A program made the translations under genes and the position numbers. Below, piece by piece: positions 51,683-61,257 of a stretch of DNA of 64,000 bases (position 1 is the stretch's first letter; each line of letters begins with the position of its first letter). Under the pieces are notes generated by a model. It had not been told where the DNA came from and did no database searches. It saw only the letters and a list, made by a program, of their open reading frames with translations. The DNA is from an uncultured Lachnospiraceae bacterium (lineage in GTDB: Bacteria; Bacillota; Clostridia; Lachnospirales; Lachnospiraceae): positions 62,001 through 126,000 of the forward strand of contig ONIH01000001.1 of the NCBI GenBank assembly GCA_900317825.1. Reading direction: 5' to 3'.

Positions 51683-54163
51683 ATGAGTCATCTGGAGAAT
51701 CTGGACAAGAACACGATCAAGGAAGAGATAAAGGCGAACGTAAAGCGTCTTTACCGCAAGGAGTTCAAGGAAGCTACCGAGAAAGAGATATTCCAGGCAG
51801 TGTCACTTGTGGTAAAAGACGAGATCATCGATGACTGGCTGGCAACGCAGAATGCCATGGAACAGCAGGATCCGAAGACAGTCTACTACATGTCGATGGA
51901 GTTCCTGATGGGACGTGCCCTCGGAAATAACATGCTGAATCTCTGTGTCTACGATGAGTTCAAACAGGCTTTAGATGAACTCGGACTTGACATCGTATCG
52001 ATAGAGGACCAGGAGCCGGATCCGGCTCTTGGAAATGGCGGACTGGGAAGACTGGCCGCCTGCTTCCTCGATTCACTCTCGACTCTCGGCTACCCTGCCT
52101 ACGGCTGCGGCATCCGCTACAGATACGGTATGTTCAAGCAGAAGATCGAAGACGGTTATCAGAAGGAAGTGCCTGATGACTGGCTCAAGGACAGCTACCC
52201 GTTTGAGCTGAAGAGAAGCGAGTACACCTTCGAGGTAAAATTCGGAGGTTATGTCCGCTCAGAAGTCGGCGAGGACGGTAAGATGAAATTCATCCAGGAG
52301 AACTACAACTCAGTTCTCGCAGTTCCTTACGATATGCCGATCGTGGGCTACAACAACCATGTGGTAAACTCACTAATGATCTGGGACGCTCAGCCGAAGC
52401 AGGTCTTCTCTCTTGAGTCTTTTGACAAAGGTGACTACACAAAGGCAGTAGAGGATGAGAATCTCGCGAGATCCTTAGTCGAAGTCCTCTACCCTAACGA
52501 CAACCACATCTCAGGAAAAGAGCTCCGTCTGAAGCAGCAGTACTTCTTTGTATCTGCGTCTCTTCAGAGAGCCATTCAGAGATTTAAAAAATATCACGAT
52601 GACATCCACGACCTTCCAAAAAAAGTCGTATTTCAGATGAACGATACTCATCCTACACTGACAGTTCCGGAACTCATGAGAATACTCATGGATGTCGAGG
52701 GCTTAGGCTGGGATGAAGCCTGGGATATCACGACTCACTGTGTCGCATACACGAACCACACGATCATGAATGAGGCGCTCGAGAAGTGGCCTATCGAGAT
52801 TTTCTCAAGACTTCTTCCGCGAATCTACAATATTGTAGAGGAGATTAACCGCCGTTTCTGCCTTGAGATCCAGCAGAAATATCCTGGAGATCAGGGAAAA
52901 GTCGACCGTATGGCTATCATTTACGACGGTCAGGTCCGCATGGCTTACCTCGCTATCTCAGCTGCATTCTCGGTAAACGGCGTGGCAAAGCTGCACACTG
53001 AGATCCTCAAGAAAGAGACACTTAAAGACTTCTACGAGCTCTATCCGGAGAAGTTTAATAACAAGACGAACGGTATTACCCAGAGAAGATTCCTGCTTCA
53101 TGGCAATCCGCTTCTGGCTTCATGGGTTACTGACAAGATCGGCAACGGCTGGATCACTGACCTCTCGCAGATGTCGAAGCTCAAGGTTTTCGTAGACGAT
53201 GAGAGGGCACAGCAGGAGTTCAGGAGCATAAAGTTCAAGAACAAAGTCCGTCTGGCCCGCTATATCAAGGACCACAACGGAATAGACGTAGACCCGAATT
53301 CTATATTCGACGTACAGGTAAAGAGACTACACGAGTACAAGAGACAGCTGCTGAATATCCTGCATGTCATGTACGAGTACAACCGGATCAAGGAGCACCC
53401 GGAGCTCCAGGTGATCCCTAAGACCTACATCTTCGGAGCGAAGGCAGCCGCCGGATATAAGATTGCAAAGCTTACGATAAAGCTGATAAATAACGTAGCA
53501 GCCGTCATAAACAACGACCGCTCGATCGGAAATAAGCTCAAAGTCGTGTTCATAGAAGACTATAAGGTATCGAACGCTGAGCTGATATTTGCGGCAGCAG
53601 ATGTCTCAGAGCAGATCTCTACCGCGTCAAAAGAGGCTTCCGGCACTTCAAATATGAAGTTTATGATGAACGGAGCCATTACGATCGGAACCATGGACGG
53701 AGCCACCGTAGAGATGGTAGAGGAGATGGGAAAAGAGAATGCGTTTATTTTTGGAATGAGCGCAGATGAAGTCATCGAGCACGAGCAGAAGAGAGACTAT
53801 AACCCGATGGACATCTTCAACCAGGATCAGGATATCAGAAAAGTCCTGATGCAGCTCGTGAACGGCTTCTACAGCCCTAACGACTCAGAGCTCTTCAGAC
53901 CTATCTATAACTCACTGCTGAACACGAATGAGACCCAGTTCGCAGACACCTACTTTAACCTGAAGGACTTCAGGTCTTATGCCGATGCACAGGATCAGAT
54001 CATGGAGACTTACAGGGACGAGGCAAAGTGGACACGCATGGCCATGATGAATACCGCCTGCTGTGGAAAATTCTCCTCAGACAGGACTATACAGCAGTAT
54101 GTCGACGATATATGGCACCTGGACCACATAACCGTAGACCCGCTTAAAGACGACGAGGACTAA
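51683..54163 (+). CDS. glgP: Glycogen phosphorylase
   Basis: Releases glucose 1-phosphate from glycogen or maltodextrin. 826 residues. PLP-binding Lys in EASGTSNMKFMMNGA, EDQEPDPALGNGGLGRLAACF and QVFSLESFD near the active site; QMNDTHPTLTVPELMR and VKRLHEYKRQLLN further on. Start fixed at 51683 by GGGAGG 7 bases upstream; the longer frame overlaps ileS. Its stop overlaps the ATG of the ClpX-like gene by one base (TAATG), linking carbon-store breakdown and a protein unfoldase in one transcript. Confidence 0.95.
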   Translation: MSHLENLDKNTIKEEIKANVKRLYRKEFKEATEKEIFQAVSLVVKDEIIDDWLATQNAMEQQDPKTVYYMSMEFLMGRALGNNMLNLCVYDEFKQALDELGLDIVSIEDQEPDPALGNGGLGRLAACFLDSLSTLGYPAYGCGIRYRYGMFKQKIEDGYQKEVPDDWLKDSYPFELKRSEYTFEVKFGGYVRSEVGEDGKMKFIQENYNSVLAVPYDMPIVGYNNHVVNSLMIWDAQPKQVFSLESFDKGDYTKAVEDENLARSLVEVLYPNDNHISGKELRLKQQYFFVSASLQRAIQRFKKYHDDIHDLPKKVVFQMNDTHPTLTVPELMRILMDVEGLGWDEAWDITTHCVAYTNHTIMNEALEKWPIEIFSRLLPRIYNIVEEINRRFCLEIQQKYPGDQGKVDRMAIIYDGQVRMAYLAISAAFSVNGVAKLHTEILKKETLKDFYELYPEKFNNKTNGITQRRFLLHGNPLLASWVTDKIGNGWITDLSQMSKLKVFVDDERAQQEFRSIKFKNKVRLARYIKDHNGIDVDPNSIFDVQVKRLHEYKRQLLNILHVMYEYNRIKEHPELQVIPKTYIFGAKAAAGYKIAKLTIKLINNVAAVINNDRSIGNKLKVVFIEDYKVSNAELIFAAADVSEQISTASKEASGTSNMKFMMNGAITIGTMDGATVEMVEEMGKENAFIFGMSADEVIEHEQKRDYNPMDIFNQDQDIRKVLMQLVNGFYSPNDSELFRPIYNSLLNTNETQFADTYFNLKDFRSYADAQDQIMETYRDEAKWTRMAMMNTACCGKFSSDRTIQQYVDDIWHLDHITVDPLKDDED

Positions 54164-55779
54164 TGGATAAAGACGAATTTAAAGAGGTGACTGATACCTC
54201 AGACACTGATAACAATACATCTGATGACAAAAAAAACGATAGCGAATACGAGGACATCTGCTATGTCTGTCGCCGCCCGGAGCATGTCACAGGCAAAATG
54301 ATCCACATTCCGGGAGGAATAGCCATCTGCGAAGACTGTCTGCAGAAGACTTTTGACGCGATGAACTCCTTTCCAGGAATGACGAATAACACTCCGTGGG
54401 GACCGACCTTTACGCTGAATTCTGACGCTCAGGCACCGAATACAAACGGTCAGTCACAGAACGCGGACAGTTCTGACCAGAATGTTTCTGGTCAGCAGAA
54501 CCAGGATCAGCAGCCGAAAATGCAGACCAGCTTTCCCCATGTGTCGATGCTTGACCTTGGGGATTTTGCGCAGATATTCCAGGGCGCGCCTCCGGTTCCT
54601 GAGAACCAGAAGCTGAAAAAACGCCGTGAGAAGAAAAAGCAGAAGAAAGGCAAGCTGACAGACGGACCAGTTTTTGACATAAAGAATATCCCGCCTCCTC
54701 ACCGGATAAAGGCAGCTTTGGACGACTATGTGGTCGGTCAGGAGAAGGCGAAGAAGATCATTTCTGTCGCTGTCTATAACCATTACAAGCGTGTCATAGA
54801 TTCAGAGAATCTCCTCGACAGCGATGACGACGATGAGATTGAGATCGAGAAGTCAAATATACTGATGATCGGACCTACCGGTTCAGGAAAGACTTATCTC
54901 GTAAAGACTCTCGCGAGACTTCTCGATGTGCCGCTTGCGATAACAGATGCTACGACGCTGACAGAGGCCGGATACATCGGAGACGACATCGAGTCTGTAG
55001 TCAGCAAGCTCTTAGCTGCTGCCGATAACGATGTAGAGAAGGCTGAGCACGGCATCATCTTCATCGATGAGATCGATAAACTCGCCAAGAAAAATTCTGC
55101 GACAAACCGTGATATAAACGGAGAGTCCGTGCAGCAGGGAATGCTGAAGCTCTTAGAGGGCGCTGAGATAGAAGTGCCAGTCGGCGCTTCATCAAAAAAT
55201 GCAATGGTACCTATGACAACTGTCGACACGAGCAACATCCTCTTTATCTGTGGCGGAGCTTTCCCACGTCTGACGGATGTGATAAAAGAGAGACTCAAGA
55301 AGTCGAGTTCCATCGGATTTGTAGCCGACTTGGGTGATGAATACGACGATGACGAGGAGGTTTTAAGCAAGGTAACGGCGGAGGACTTGAGAAAATTCGG
55401 ATTTATACCGGAGTTTATCGGACGTCTGCCTGTCATTGTGACACTTGACCAGCTCTCTACGGAGATGCTCATAAAGATCCTTACAGAGCCGAAAAACGCC
55501 ATCATCAAGCAGTATCAGAAGCTCTTGGCACTCGATGAGGTAGACCTCGAATTCGACCACGATGCCTTAGATCTCATCGCAGAGAAGGCGCAGAAGAGAA
55601 AACTCGGAGCCAGAGCGCTCCGCTCGATCATCGAAGAGTTTATGACAGATATCATGTATGAGATCCCGAAGGACCCGGATATCGGAAAAGTCACGATCAC
55701 ACGTGACTATATAGAGGGTAAAGGTTCCCCGAAGATCGAGATGAGATCCGACGTGATCCCGCAGATCGCCACTACATGA
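54163..55779 (+). CDS. ClpX-like AAA+ unfoldase with long disordered linker
   Basis: 538-residue ATPase, against about 420 for ClpX. N-terminal zinc-finger-like CYVCRRPEH ... CEDC (about 34-60), a Gln/Asn-rich linker (about 80-130), a highly basic patch (KKRREKKKQKKGK), then the AAA+ core: DYVVGQEKAKK, Walker A IGPTGSGKTYL, Walker B IIFIDEIDKL, pore loop TEAGYIGDD (usual GYVG), and SSSIGFVAD, equivalent to the IGF loop that docks ClpP. Acidic insertion DEYDDDEE follows that loop. Probably a second, divergent ClpX. clpP is not nearby. Confidence 0.8.
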   Translation: MDKDEFKEVTDTSDTDNNTSDDKKNDSEYEDICYVCRRPEHVTGKMIHIPGGIAICEDCLQKTFDAMNSFPGMTNNTPWGPTFTLNSDAQAPNTNGQSQNADSSDQNVSGQQNQDQQPKMQTSFPHVSMLDLGDFAQIFQGAPPVPENQKLKKRREKKKQKKGKLTDGPVFDIKNIPPPHRIKAALDDYVVGQEKAKKIISVAVYNHYKRVIDSENLLDSDDDDEIEIEKSNILMIGPTGSGKTYLVKTLARLLDVPLAITDATTLTEAGYIGDDIESVVSKLLAAADNDVEKAEHGIIFIDEIDKLAKKNSATNRDINGESVQQGMLKLLEGAEIEVPVGASSKNAMVPMTTVDTSNILFICGGAFPRLTDVIKERLKKSSSIGFVADLGDEYDDDEEVLSKVTAEDLRKFGFIPEFIGRLPVIVTLDQLSTEMLIKILTEPKNAIIKQYQKLLALDEVDLEFDHDALDLIAEKAQKRKLGARALRSIIEEFMTDIMYEIPKDPDIGKVTITRDYIEGKGSPKIEMRSDVIPQIATT

Positions 55780-55794
55780 TAAAAGGGAGGTTGT

Positions 55795-56283
55795 ATGAAC
55801 AGTTTCCAGATAACAGATGTAAAGAGATTTATGTCAGCAATGCTCCTGCATGACACTTTTGATGGATTCACACTCAGTGAGGCCACGGTGAAAACCGCGG
55901 TCTCATTTGTGATTGATGGAAAAATAAACCCGGACTTCTACGATGACGAGTCAGATGTTCCTTCTGAATCGTTCATCCAGTATGGAAAAGTCCGGGGATT
56001 TTTCTACGAGATCATAAAGGGGAAGAGGACACCTGTCTACTTCAAGTTCGTCTTTCACGCTTCAGGAGAGCTTATCGAAAAGCTCTTATCAGAGTCAGAC
56101 ACAGGATTTACGCCTCAAGACATCAACTCACTGACACTCACGGCCACATTCAAAGACGGCGCTCTCACAGCCCTTACCGGCACGAACCTCGCTACCTTCT
56201 CACTTGATAAAACCATCGACCAGGCCTGGGACAAGTACGTGGCAGGGTTTCTGGAACAGTTTTATTCAAATAGAGACACTTGA
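55795..56283 (+). CDS. DUF5721 family protein
   Basis: 162-residue soluble protein; QITDVKRFMSAMLLHDTFDGFTLSEA resembles DUF5721, a family I know mainly from Lachnospiraceae, function unknown. No motifs of catalysis. AAAGGGAGG lies upstream; it follows the ClpX-like gene by 15 bases and is probably its operon partner. It could be an adaptor or substrate of that ATPase, but nothing in the sequence shows this. Confidence 0.65.
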   Translation: MNSFQITDVKRFMSAMLLHDTFDGFTLSEATVKTAVSFVIDGKINPDFYDDESDVPSESFIQYGKVRGFFYEIIKGKRTPVYFKFVFHASGELIEKLLSESDTGFTPQDINSLTLTATFKDGALTALTGTNLATFSLDKTIDQAWDKYVAGFLEQFYSNRDT

Positions 56284-56346
56284 AGTCGGCGAGTAGAAAA
56301 ATTTCTTCAAAAAAATTCAAAAAGGGGTTATATTATTTCCGAAAGC

Positions 56347-56354
56347 CCCGATAA
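56347..56354 (+). promoter_or_regulatory. Possible sigma-D (flagellar) -10 element
   Basis: CCCGATAA against the consensus GCCGATAA; the matching TAAA -35 is poor (TTAT/TATA at the right distance). Start about 330 bases before flagellin. Confidence 0.45.
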
Positions 56355-56398
56355 TAAAAGTGTAAAGCAAAAGAAATCAAAAGAAACGCTTTACAGAG

Positions 56399-56411
56399 GT
56401 GCAGGATGCAC
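56399..56411 (+). promoter_or_regulatory. Putative CsrA site 1
   Basis: GTGCA-GGA-TGCAC: a 5-bp stem with GGA as the loop, the preferred CsrA/RsmA presentation. Confidence 0.45.
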
Positions 56412-56615
56412 TGGTAATTACAAGGAGGTAGACAGCAGGGCTTCGAGGACAGAGGCGGCTGTCACATATCTATACATATCATAGGACAGATCTCCTTTTA
56501 TACTACCATTCATTCTGTTAATTCGATAATTCGCATCTGAACGCGCGAGGACTACGCTTTATGTGCACTAGAGCTACGACCTTAAACCTCAGAGCCTATT
56601 ATAAAAAGTAACTAC

Positions 56616-56635
56616 GTGGGGAATGGATTTCCCAC
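56616..56635 (+). promoter_or_regulatory. Putative CsrA site 2
   Basis: GTGGGGAA pairs with TTTCCCAC leaving the tetraloop TGGA. GGA at 56625-56627. Confidence 0.5.
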
Positions 56636-56642
56636 CAGACCT

Positions 56643-56660
56643 TCCGGGAAGGACCCCGGA
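56643..56660 (+). promoter_or_regulatory. Putative CsrA site 3
   Basis: TCCGGG and CCCGGA enclose the loop AAGGAC. GGA at 56651-56653. The SD, ACACGGAGGT at 56674-56683, would be a fourth site, so binding would block ribosomes. Confidence 0.5.
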
Positions 56661-56690
56661 GTCTATAAAAATTACACGGAGGTAATTATT

Positions 56691-57845
56691 ATGGTAGTAC
56701 AGCACAACATGCAGGCAGCAAATGCCAACAGAATGCTTGGCATTACAGTTAACTCACAGTCAAAGAGCACTGAGAAACTTTCATCAGGATATAAGATCAA
56801 CCGTGCAGCAGATGATGCCGCAGGTCTTGCTATTTCCGAGAAGATGCGTTCACAGATCCGTGGCCTTGACAAGGCTTCTTCAAACGCACAGGATGGTATC
56901 TCAGTAGTACAGACAGCTGAGGGTGCTTTAAACGAAGTTCACTCAATGCTTCAGCGTATGAACGAGCTCGCTACACAGGCAGCTAACGATACTAATACTT
57001 CAAAGGATCGTAGCCAGATTCAGCTCGAAGTAGACCAGCTTACATCAGAGATTAACCGTGTCGCTTCAACTACACAGTTCAATACTATGAACCTTCTCGA
57101 TGGATCATTCTCCAATAAGAATCTCCAGGTTGGTTCACTTTCTGGACAGAAGATTGAACTGAATATTGATGCTATGAATGCTACAGGGCTTGGAATTGCT
57201 GGAGCACCTGTTGCAGTATCAACTGGACAGACCATTTCGGCAGTCAAAGGTACATGGCAATACTTCAAGAAAGGTGATCTGCTTCAGGCAGCAACATTTA
57301 ATTCAGATGGTACATTAAAATCACAGGCTGTATATGCATCAGCTGACAACTGGTTTAATACTAAGGATGCAGATGGCAAGGCGAAAACTTTTACAGATGC
57401 TGATGCAGCCGGTAAAACATTAGGACAGATTGATTCAAACTTGGTAGCTCAGAAAGATAAGGACGGTAAAGATAAATCATTCAATGCTGGTGATACGATC
57501 GTTATAGGAAAAGATGAAGCTGGTAATACACAGCTTCAGGGTACAATGCAGGTTGACTCTTTCGAGCATGCAGGTAACTCTATGAAGCGTATCCAGGATG
57601 CTATAGACCAGGTATCTACACAGAGAGCTAACCTCGGTGCTGTTCAGAACAGACTTGAGCATACCATCGCAAACCTCGATAACGTATCTGAGAATACCCA
57701 GTCTGCAGAGTCGCGTATCCGTGATACAGACATGGCTAAAGAGATGGTACAGTGGAGCAAGAATAATATCCTTCAGCAGGCAGGTCAGTCAATGCTCGCA
57801 CAGGCTAACCAGTCTAACCAGGGAGTTCTTTCTCTCCTTCAGTAA
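56691..57845 (+). CDS. Flagellin
   Basis: Filament subunit, 384 residues. The conserved N-terminal D0/D1 (NMQAANANRMLGI, STEKLSSGYKINRAADDAAGL) and C-terminal (RIRDTDMAKEMVQWSKNNIL, SMLAQANQSNQGVLSLLQ) domains flank a short variable centre (about 165-295) rich in Thr, Ser, Asp and Lys, where O-glycans are usually attached. Start at 56691 with CGGAGG upstream. Codon choice is that of a highly expressed gene. The genes that follow look like glycosylation functions for this protein. Confidence 0.96.
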   Translation: MVVQHNMQAANANRMLGITVNSQSKSTEKLSSGYKINRAADDAAGLAISEKMRSQIRGLDKASSNAQDGISVVQTAEGALNEVHSMLQRMNELATQAANDTNTSKDRSQIQLEVDQLTSEINRVASTTQFNTMNLLDGSFSNKNLQVGSLSGQKIELNIDAMNATGLGIAGAPVAVSTGQTISAVKGTWQYFKKGDLLQAATFNSDGTLKSQAVYASADNWFNTKDADGKAKTFTDADAAGKTLGQIDSNLVAQKDKDGKDKSFNAGDTIVIGKDEAGNTQLQGTMQVDSFEHAGNSMKRIQDAIDQVSTQRANLGAVQNRLEHTIANLDNVSENTQSAESRIRDTDMAKEMVQWSKNNILQQAGQSMLAQANQSNQGVLSLLQ

Positions 57846-57904
57846 GCAGGGTAGTTCGGCGGGCTTAATGTCTGCATGATTTAAGAATTACATTAGTGCA
57901 CATT

Positions 57905-57937
57905 CGGGAGTCCGGTTTTCCCGGGCTTCCGTTTTTT
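57905..57937 (+). terminator. Terminator of the flagellin gene
   Basis: Eleven-bp stem with G-U pairs (57905-57915 with 57921-57931), loop TTTTC, followed by six T. Confidence 0.85.
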
Positions 57938-57954
57938 AGCTTTAGAGGTGTTTT

Positions 57955-60900
57955 ATGAAAGCCGAAAACAGACCAGTACTATCCATATCTCTCCTGACAA
58001 ATGGTAAGAAGCAAGAAGAAACCATCAAATGCTTCAAATCACTTAACACTATAGGGAACCGTATCTCGACAGAGATAGTCGTAGTAGATACCGGCTGCCC
58101 TGCTGATTTTAGAAAAACAGTGGAAGAATATGCTGATAAGGTTATAGAATTTGAGTGGTGCGATGATTTTGCCAAAGCCAGAAATGCAGGACTTAAAGAG
58201 TGTATTGGCGAATGGTTTATGTTTGTAGACGATGACGAGTGGTTCGAGAACACAGATGCCATTGTCAGATTTTTTAATAGTGGAGAATATAAAAATTATG
58301 GATGGGGTAAGTATCTGATAAAAAACTATCTGAACTCGGAGGGTACAGAATCTGATGATTTCTGGGCTGTGAGATTGTCAGCAAGGACAAGTGAGCTTCA
58401 TTTTGAGGGAATGATACATGAGTACATGACTCCACTTCTGGGAGAATATAAGCTGATAAACTCATTTGAACATCATTACGGCTATGTTTTTCAGAATAAA
58501 GCAGACCAGTATGCTAAAAGTGTACGGAACATAAAGCCTCTTCTTAAAATGATAGAGAAGGACTCGTATGGACTGCTATGGAGAGTACAGCTGATCCAGG
58601 AATATGAGGTAATAAATAACTATGAAGCTCTTGCTGAATTATGCCAGTCTACAATAGACATGTTTGCCGACGTTGATGCCCCAGCTGTTAATCAATATCG
58701 CTCAGATCTGTATGTCGGGAAAATGATAGCTGATAATGGGATGTATCAGTATGAAACAACAGTAGATGATTTTAATGATTTCCGTAAAGATAAAAGAAAT
58801 AATTCTCTATGTAATGCGAACCTGTACTTTTATGTGACTGATGCATACATGGAGCAGAAGGATTATCGTTATGCAGCAACATATTGCAAAAAGTATCTGG
58901 AAATCTATGACAGCTGGAAGATATCTGGAGATATAGAAGAAAGATTAGATAAAGAGGCGGGACTTACAACAAACAGGATATTTACTGATCGTTACAAAGA
59001 AGTGATGGTTGCACGGCTAATTTCTGCGTTAGTGAATAATTCGGATTATGATGAAACTGTTAAGTACATCAAAAGAGTTGATTGGGACAGTAATATATCC
59101 GGGTATCTCGGACCGGTATGTGAGGCAGTCACAGATCTGTTCATAAAAGGGAAAATGCGTAGTACATTTGTAGATTATGCAAATGCTATGCTCGCATCAG
59201 ATGAGTCGAGAAATTTTGCTATTTATTATGCCAGGAAAATGGAGAAGGATGAACCAGAGGACTTTGACAAACTGATTCAGGTATATGGCAGAACTACAGG
59301 CTGTGATGACTGTTTTATCCTGTATATGAAACATCGTTACTATGATACTCTTGGTGATTTAAAGCACATAGACGATATAAGTCATAATCTGTTTACCAGT
59401 GTAATAGACATCTTTAACCTGGATAGCAGTGTCTGGAATATTATCATAGAACGAGATGTGGATTTAGGCTCTATTATGGATGACATTCCATTTGAAAAAT
59501 GGAAGTTGGCTACCGATAGCTATTTTGACGAGCACGGCAAAGATGAACGGGATAAAACAGAACTGATTCTTGATGCTGTAGGTAAATATGATGGTGTGAA
59601 GGTATCATATTTTTTCCTGAAGGCTGAAGAAAGTAATATAGCGTCAGCAGATGATCCTGTGACAGGTGCTGCAGAGCTGAAAGAATACAGTGAGGATTGC
59701 CTGAATTTCTATAAAGGAATATACAGGCAGGAGTTGTTTGAAGGCGATATGACAGTCCTTCCACCACAGTGTCGATTTGCAAAGAAATTCACTGACATCC
59801 TGGATGATCATAGTGCAAAGCCTGTCGAAATAATGCAAAGACTTGAAGACTGTAAGGATGTCTATGCACCATTTAATCCGTCACTTGGTGAATTTATTAA
59901 GATTTATGGTGAACAGACTAAAGAAAAACTGCTGGATAAAAGTGACAGGATAAAGATAAAGAACGCTACTGGAAAAGTAGAGCAGGTTCTGGAACTGATG
60001 AAGCAGGTGGTTGCTTCATACATTAAGACAGGTGATAAGGTACTTCGAACTGGAATAGATGACCAGAGGCGTCAGATTGACAGGCTTCTGATAGAGAGCA
60101 CTGAAAACAGACATTATAGCTTCATGGATGAGCTTCAGAAGAAAAATCTGTCTGATACTGATTGGTTGAAAGAAACAGAAACTGTACTTCAGCTGATAAA
60201 TATAACTAAAGATCTGACGGATGATGTAAATTACACGGCAGCTATTGAGGACTCACTGAGAGATATCTGTAATACGCATGAATTCCTGAAAAGAAATTAT
60301 GACTATTGCTATCTTCATGCCATGCATTTGAAAAATTACCTGTATGGCTGTCCCACAATAATTGTCGGCTCATCTCATGCCATGAACGGCATTCTGGAAA
60401 GCAAACTCGAAGGCGGAACTGCTGAAAATATCAATTTTTCAATTAGTTCACAGGACATATACGACGACTTCCTTCATGTAAAAATGGCTGTGGAGAATGG
60501 TGCAAGGCCAATAAAGACCTGTGTTATAAATTTCGGCTATTTCATGATGTATCAGGATCTGTCTAAGAGTACGACTATGAATTACCTTATTCCGAGCGTG
60601 TATTACAAGCTGTTTGGTGATGAAGGTCTGCACCACTATACAGGAAGTACAGAATACGATCTGGCATCCGGAATAGATTATGACATCGAGGAATTCAATG
60701 ATAAGAGCTTTACTCAGAATGCAACGAGATTGACGGATGATTTTTTCAGGAAACAGTCAACATACTATGGCACTGTCCGTACTCGTGAGAATATCAGCAT
60801 GATGGGAGTCAATAAGATCATCTGGAATACGCTGTCTGACCAGCAAAAGGACAATGCTGCTTATAAAATATGCGCAGACCATAACCAACTGTTTGAGCAC

Positions 60901-61206
60901 AAGAAATCTCATGGTGAGAATGTCCGTTTGATAAATGAGATGACTAAGTATCTGACTGACCGTGGCATCAGAACTGTATATCTGATCATGCCATTTACCC
61001 AGAAATACAACAAATACATCAATCCTGAGTACAAGCAGGACATCGAACAGGTATTAAATGATATGCCATATCCTGTCGAGTACCTGGACATGAACGACCT
61101 AAAGGACACATTCACAGATGAGGATTTCATTGACACTGATCACCTGAATATGAAGGGCGCGGAGAAGGCAACGAAGGTGCTGAGTGATTTTATTAATGCG
61201 ATATAA
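57955..61206 (+). CDS. Glycosyltransferase 2 - helical repeat - SGNH-like fusion protein
   Basis: 1083-residue protein directly behind flagellin. N-terminal GT-A domain (about 8-190): VLSISLLTNGKK, IVVVDTGCP, ARNAGLKECIGEW and the metal-binding VDDDEWFE. A long helical, TPR-like middle (about 200-780). C-terminal domain (about 800-1083) with features of SGNH/DltD-type hydrolases or acyltransferases: IIVGSSHAMNGI (nucleophile Ser) and DTDHLNMKGAEKA (Asp-x-x-His). It probably glycosylates flagellin and modifies the glycan; that role is inferred from position. GC content is lower than in the genes before flagellin. AGAGGTG upstream. Confidence 0.78.
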   Translation: MKAENRPVLSISLLTNGKKQEETIKCFKSLNTIGNRISTEIVVVDTGCPADFRKTVEEYADKVIEFEWCDDFAKARNAGLKECIGEWFMFVDDDEWFENTDAIVRFFNSGEYKNYGWGKYLIKNYLNSEGTESDDFWAVRLSARTSELHFEGMIHEYMTPLLGEYKLINSFEHHYGYVFQNKADQYAKSVRNIKPLLKMIEKDSYGLLWRVQLIQEYEVINNYEALAELCQSTIDMFADVDAPAVNQYRSDLYVGKMIADNGMYQYETTVDDFNDFRKDKRNNSLCNANLYFYVTDAYMEQKDYRYAATYCKKYLEIYDSWKISGDIEERLDKEAGLTTNRIFTDRYKEVMVARLISALVNNSDYDETVKYIKRVDWDSNISGYLGPVCEAVTDLFIKGKMRSTFVDYANAMLASDESRNFAIYYARKMEKDEPEDFDKLIQVYGRTTGCDDCFILYMKHRYYDTLGDLKHIDDISHNLFTSVIDIFNLDSSVWNIIIERDVDLGSIMDDIPFEKWKLATDSYFDEHGKDERDKTELILDAVGKYDGVKVSYFFLKAEESNIASADDPVTGAAELKEYSEDCLNFYKGIYRQELFEGDMTVLPPQCRFAKKFTDILDDHSAKPVEIMQRLEDCKDVYAPFNPSLGEFIKIYGEQTKEKLLDKSDRIKIKNATGKVEQVLELMKQVVASYIKTGDKVLRTGIDDQRRQIDRLLIESTENRHYSFMDELQKKNLSDTDWLKETETVLQLINITKDLTDDVNYTAAIEDSLRDICNTHEFLKRNYDYCYLHAMHLKNYLYGCPTIIVGSSHAMNGILESKLEGGTAENINFSISSQDIYDDFLHVKMAVENGARPIKTCVINFGYFMMYQDLSKSTTMNYLIPSVYYKLFGDEGLHHYTGSTEYDLASGIDYDIEEFNDKSFTQNATRLTDDFFRKQSTYYGTVRTRENISMMGVNKIIWNTLSDQQKDNAAYKICADHNQLFEHKKSHGENVRLINEMTKYLTDRGIRTVYLIMPFTQKYNKYINPEYKQDIEQVLNDMPYPVEYLDMNDLKDTFTDEDFIDTDHLNMKGAEKATKVLSDFINAI

Positions 61207-61257
61207 GAATTAATATCATTTAGTGATGCTATTGAAAAATGACAATAATGAAAGTTT

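Larger units (their letters stand above)
56284..56690 (+). promoter_or_regulatory. Long structured leader of the flagellin gene
   Basis: 407 bases without a gene. It contains a sigma-D-like -10 (CCCGATAA, 56347-56354), a hairpin TGTAAAGC/GCTTTACA (56361-56368 with 56388-56395), GACAGC/GCTGTC pairing around 56431-56464, an isolated AAGGAGGT (56422-56429), and three small hairpins with GGA in their loops (56399-56411, 56616-56635, 56643-56660). The flagellin SD itself reads ACACGGAGGT (56674-56683). Confidence 0.65.

Noticed and set aside
56440..56600. tRNA-like or small RNA gene in the flagellin leader
   Set aside because: No cloverleaf or CCA end; pairing is limited to short stems, so I keep it only as leader structure.
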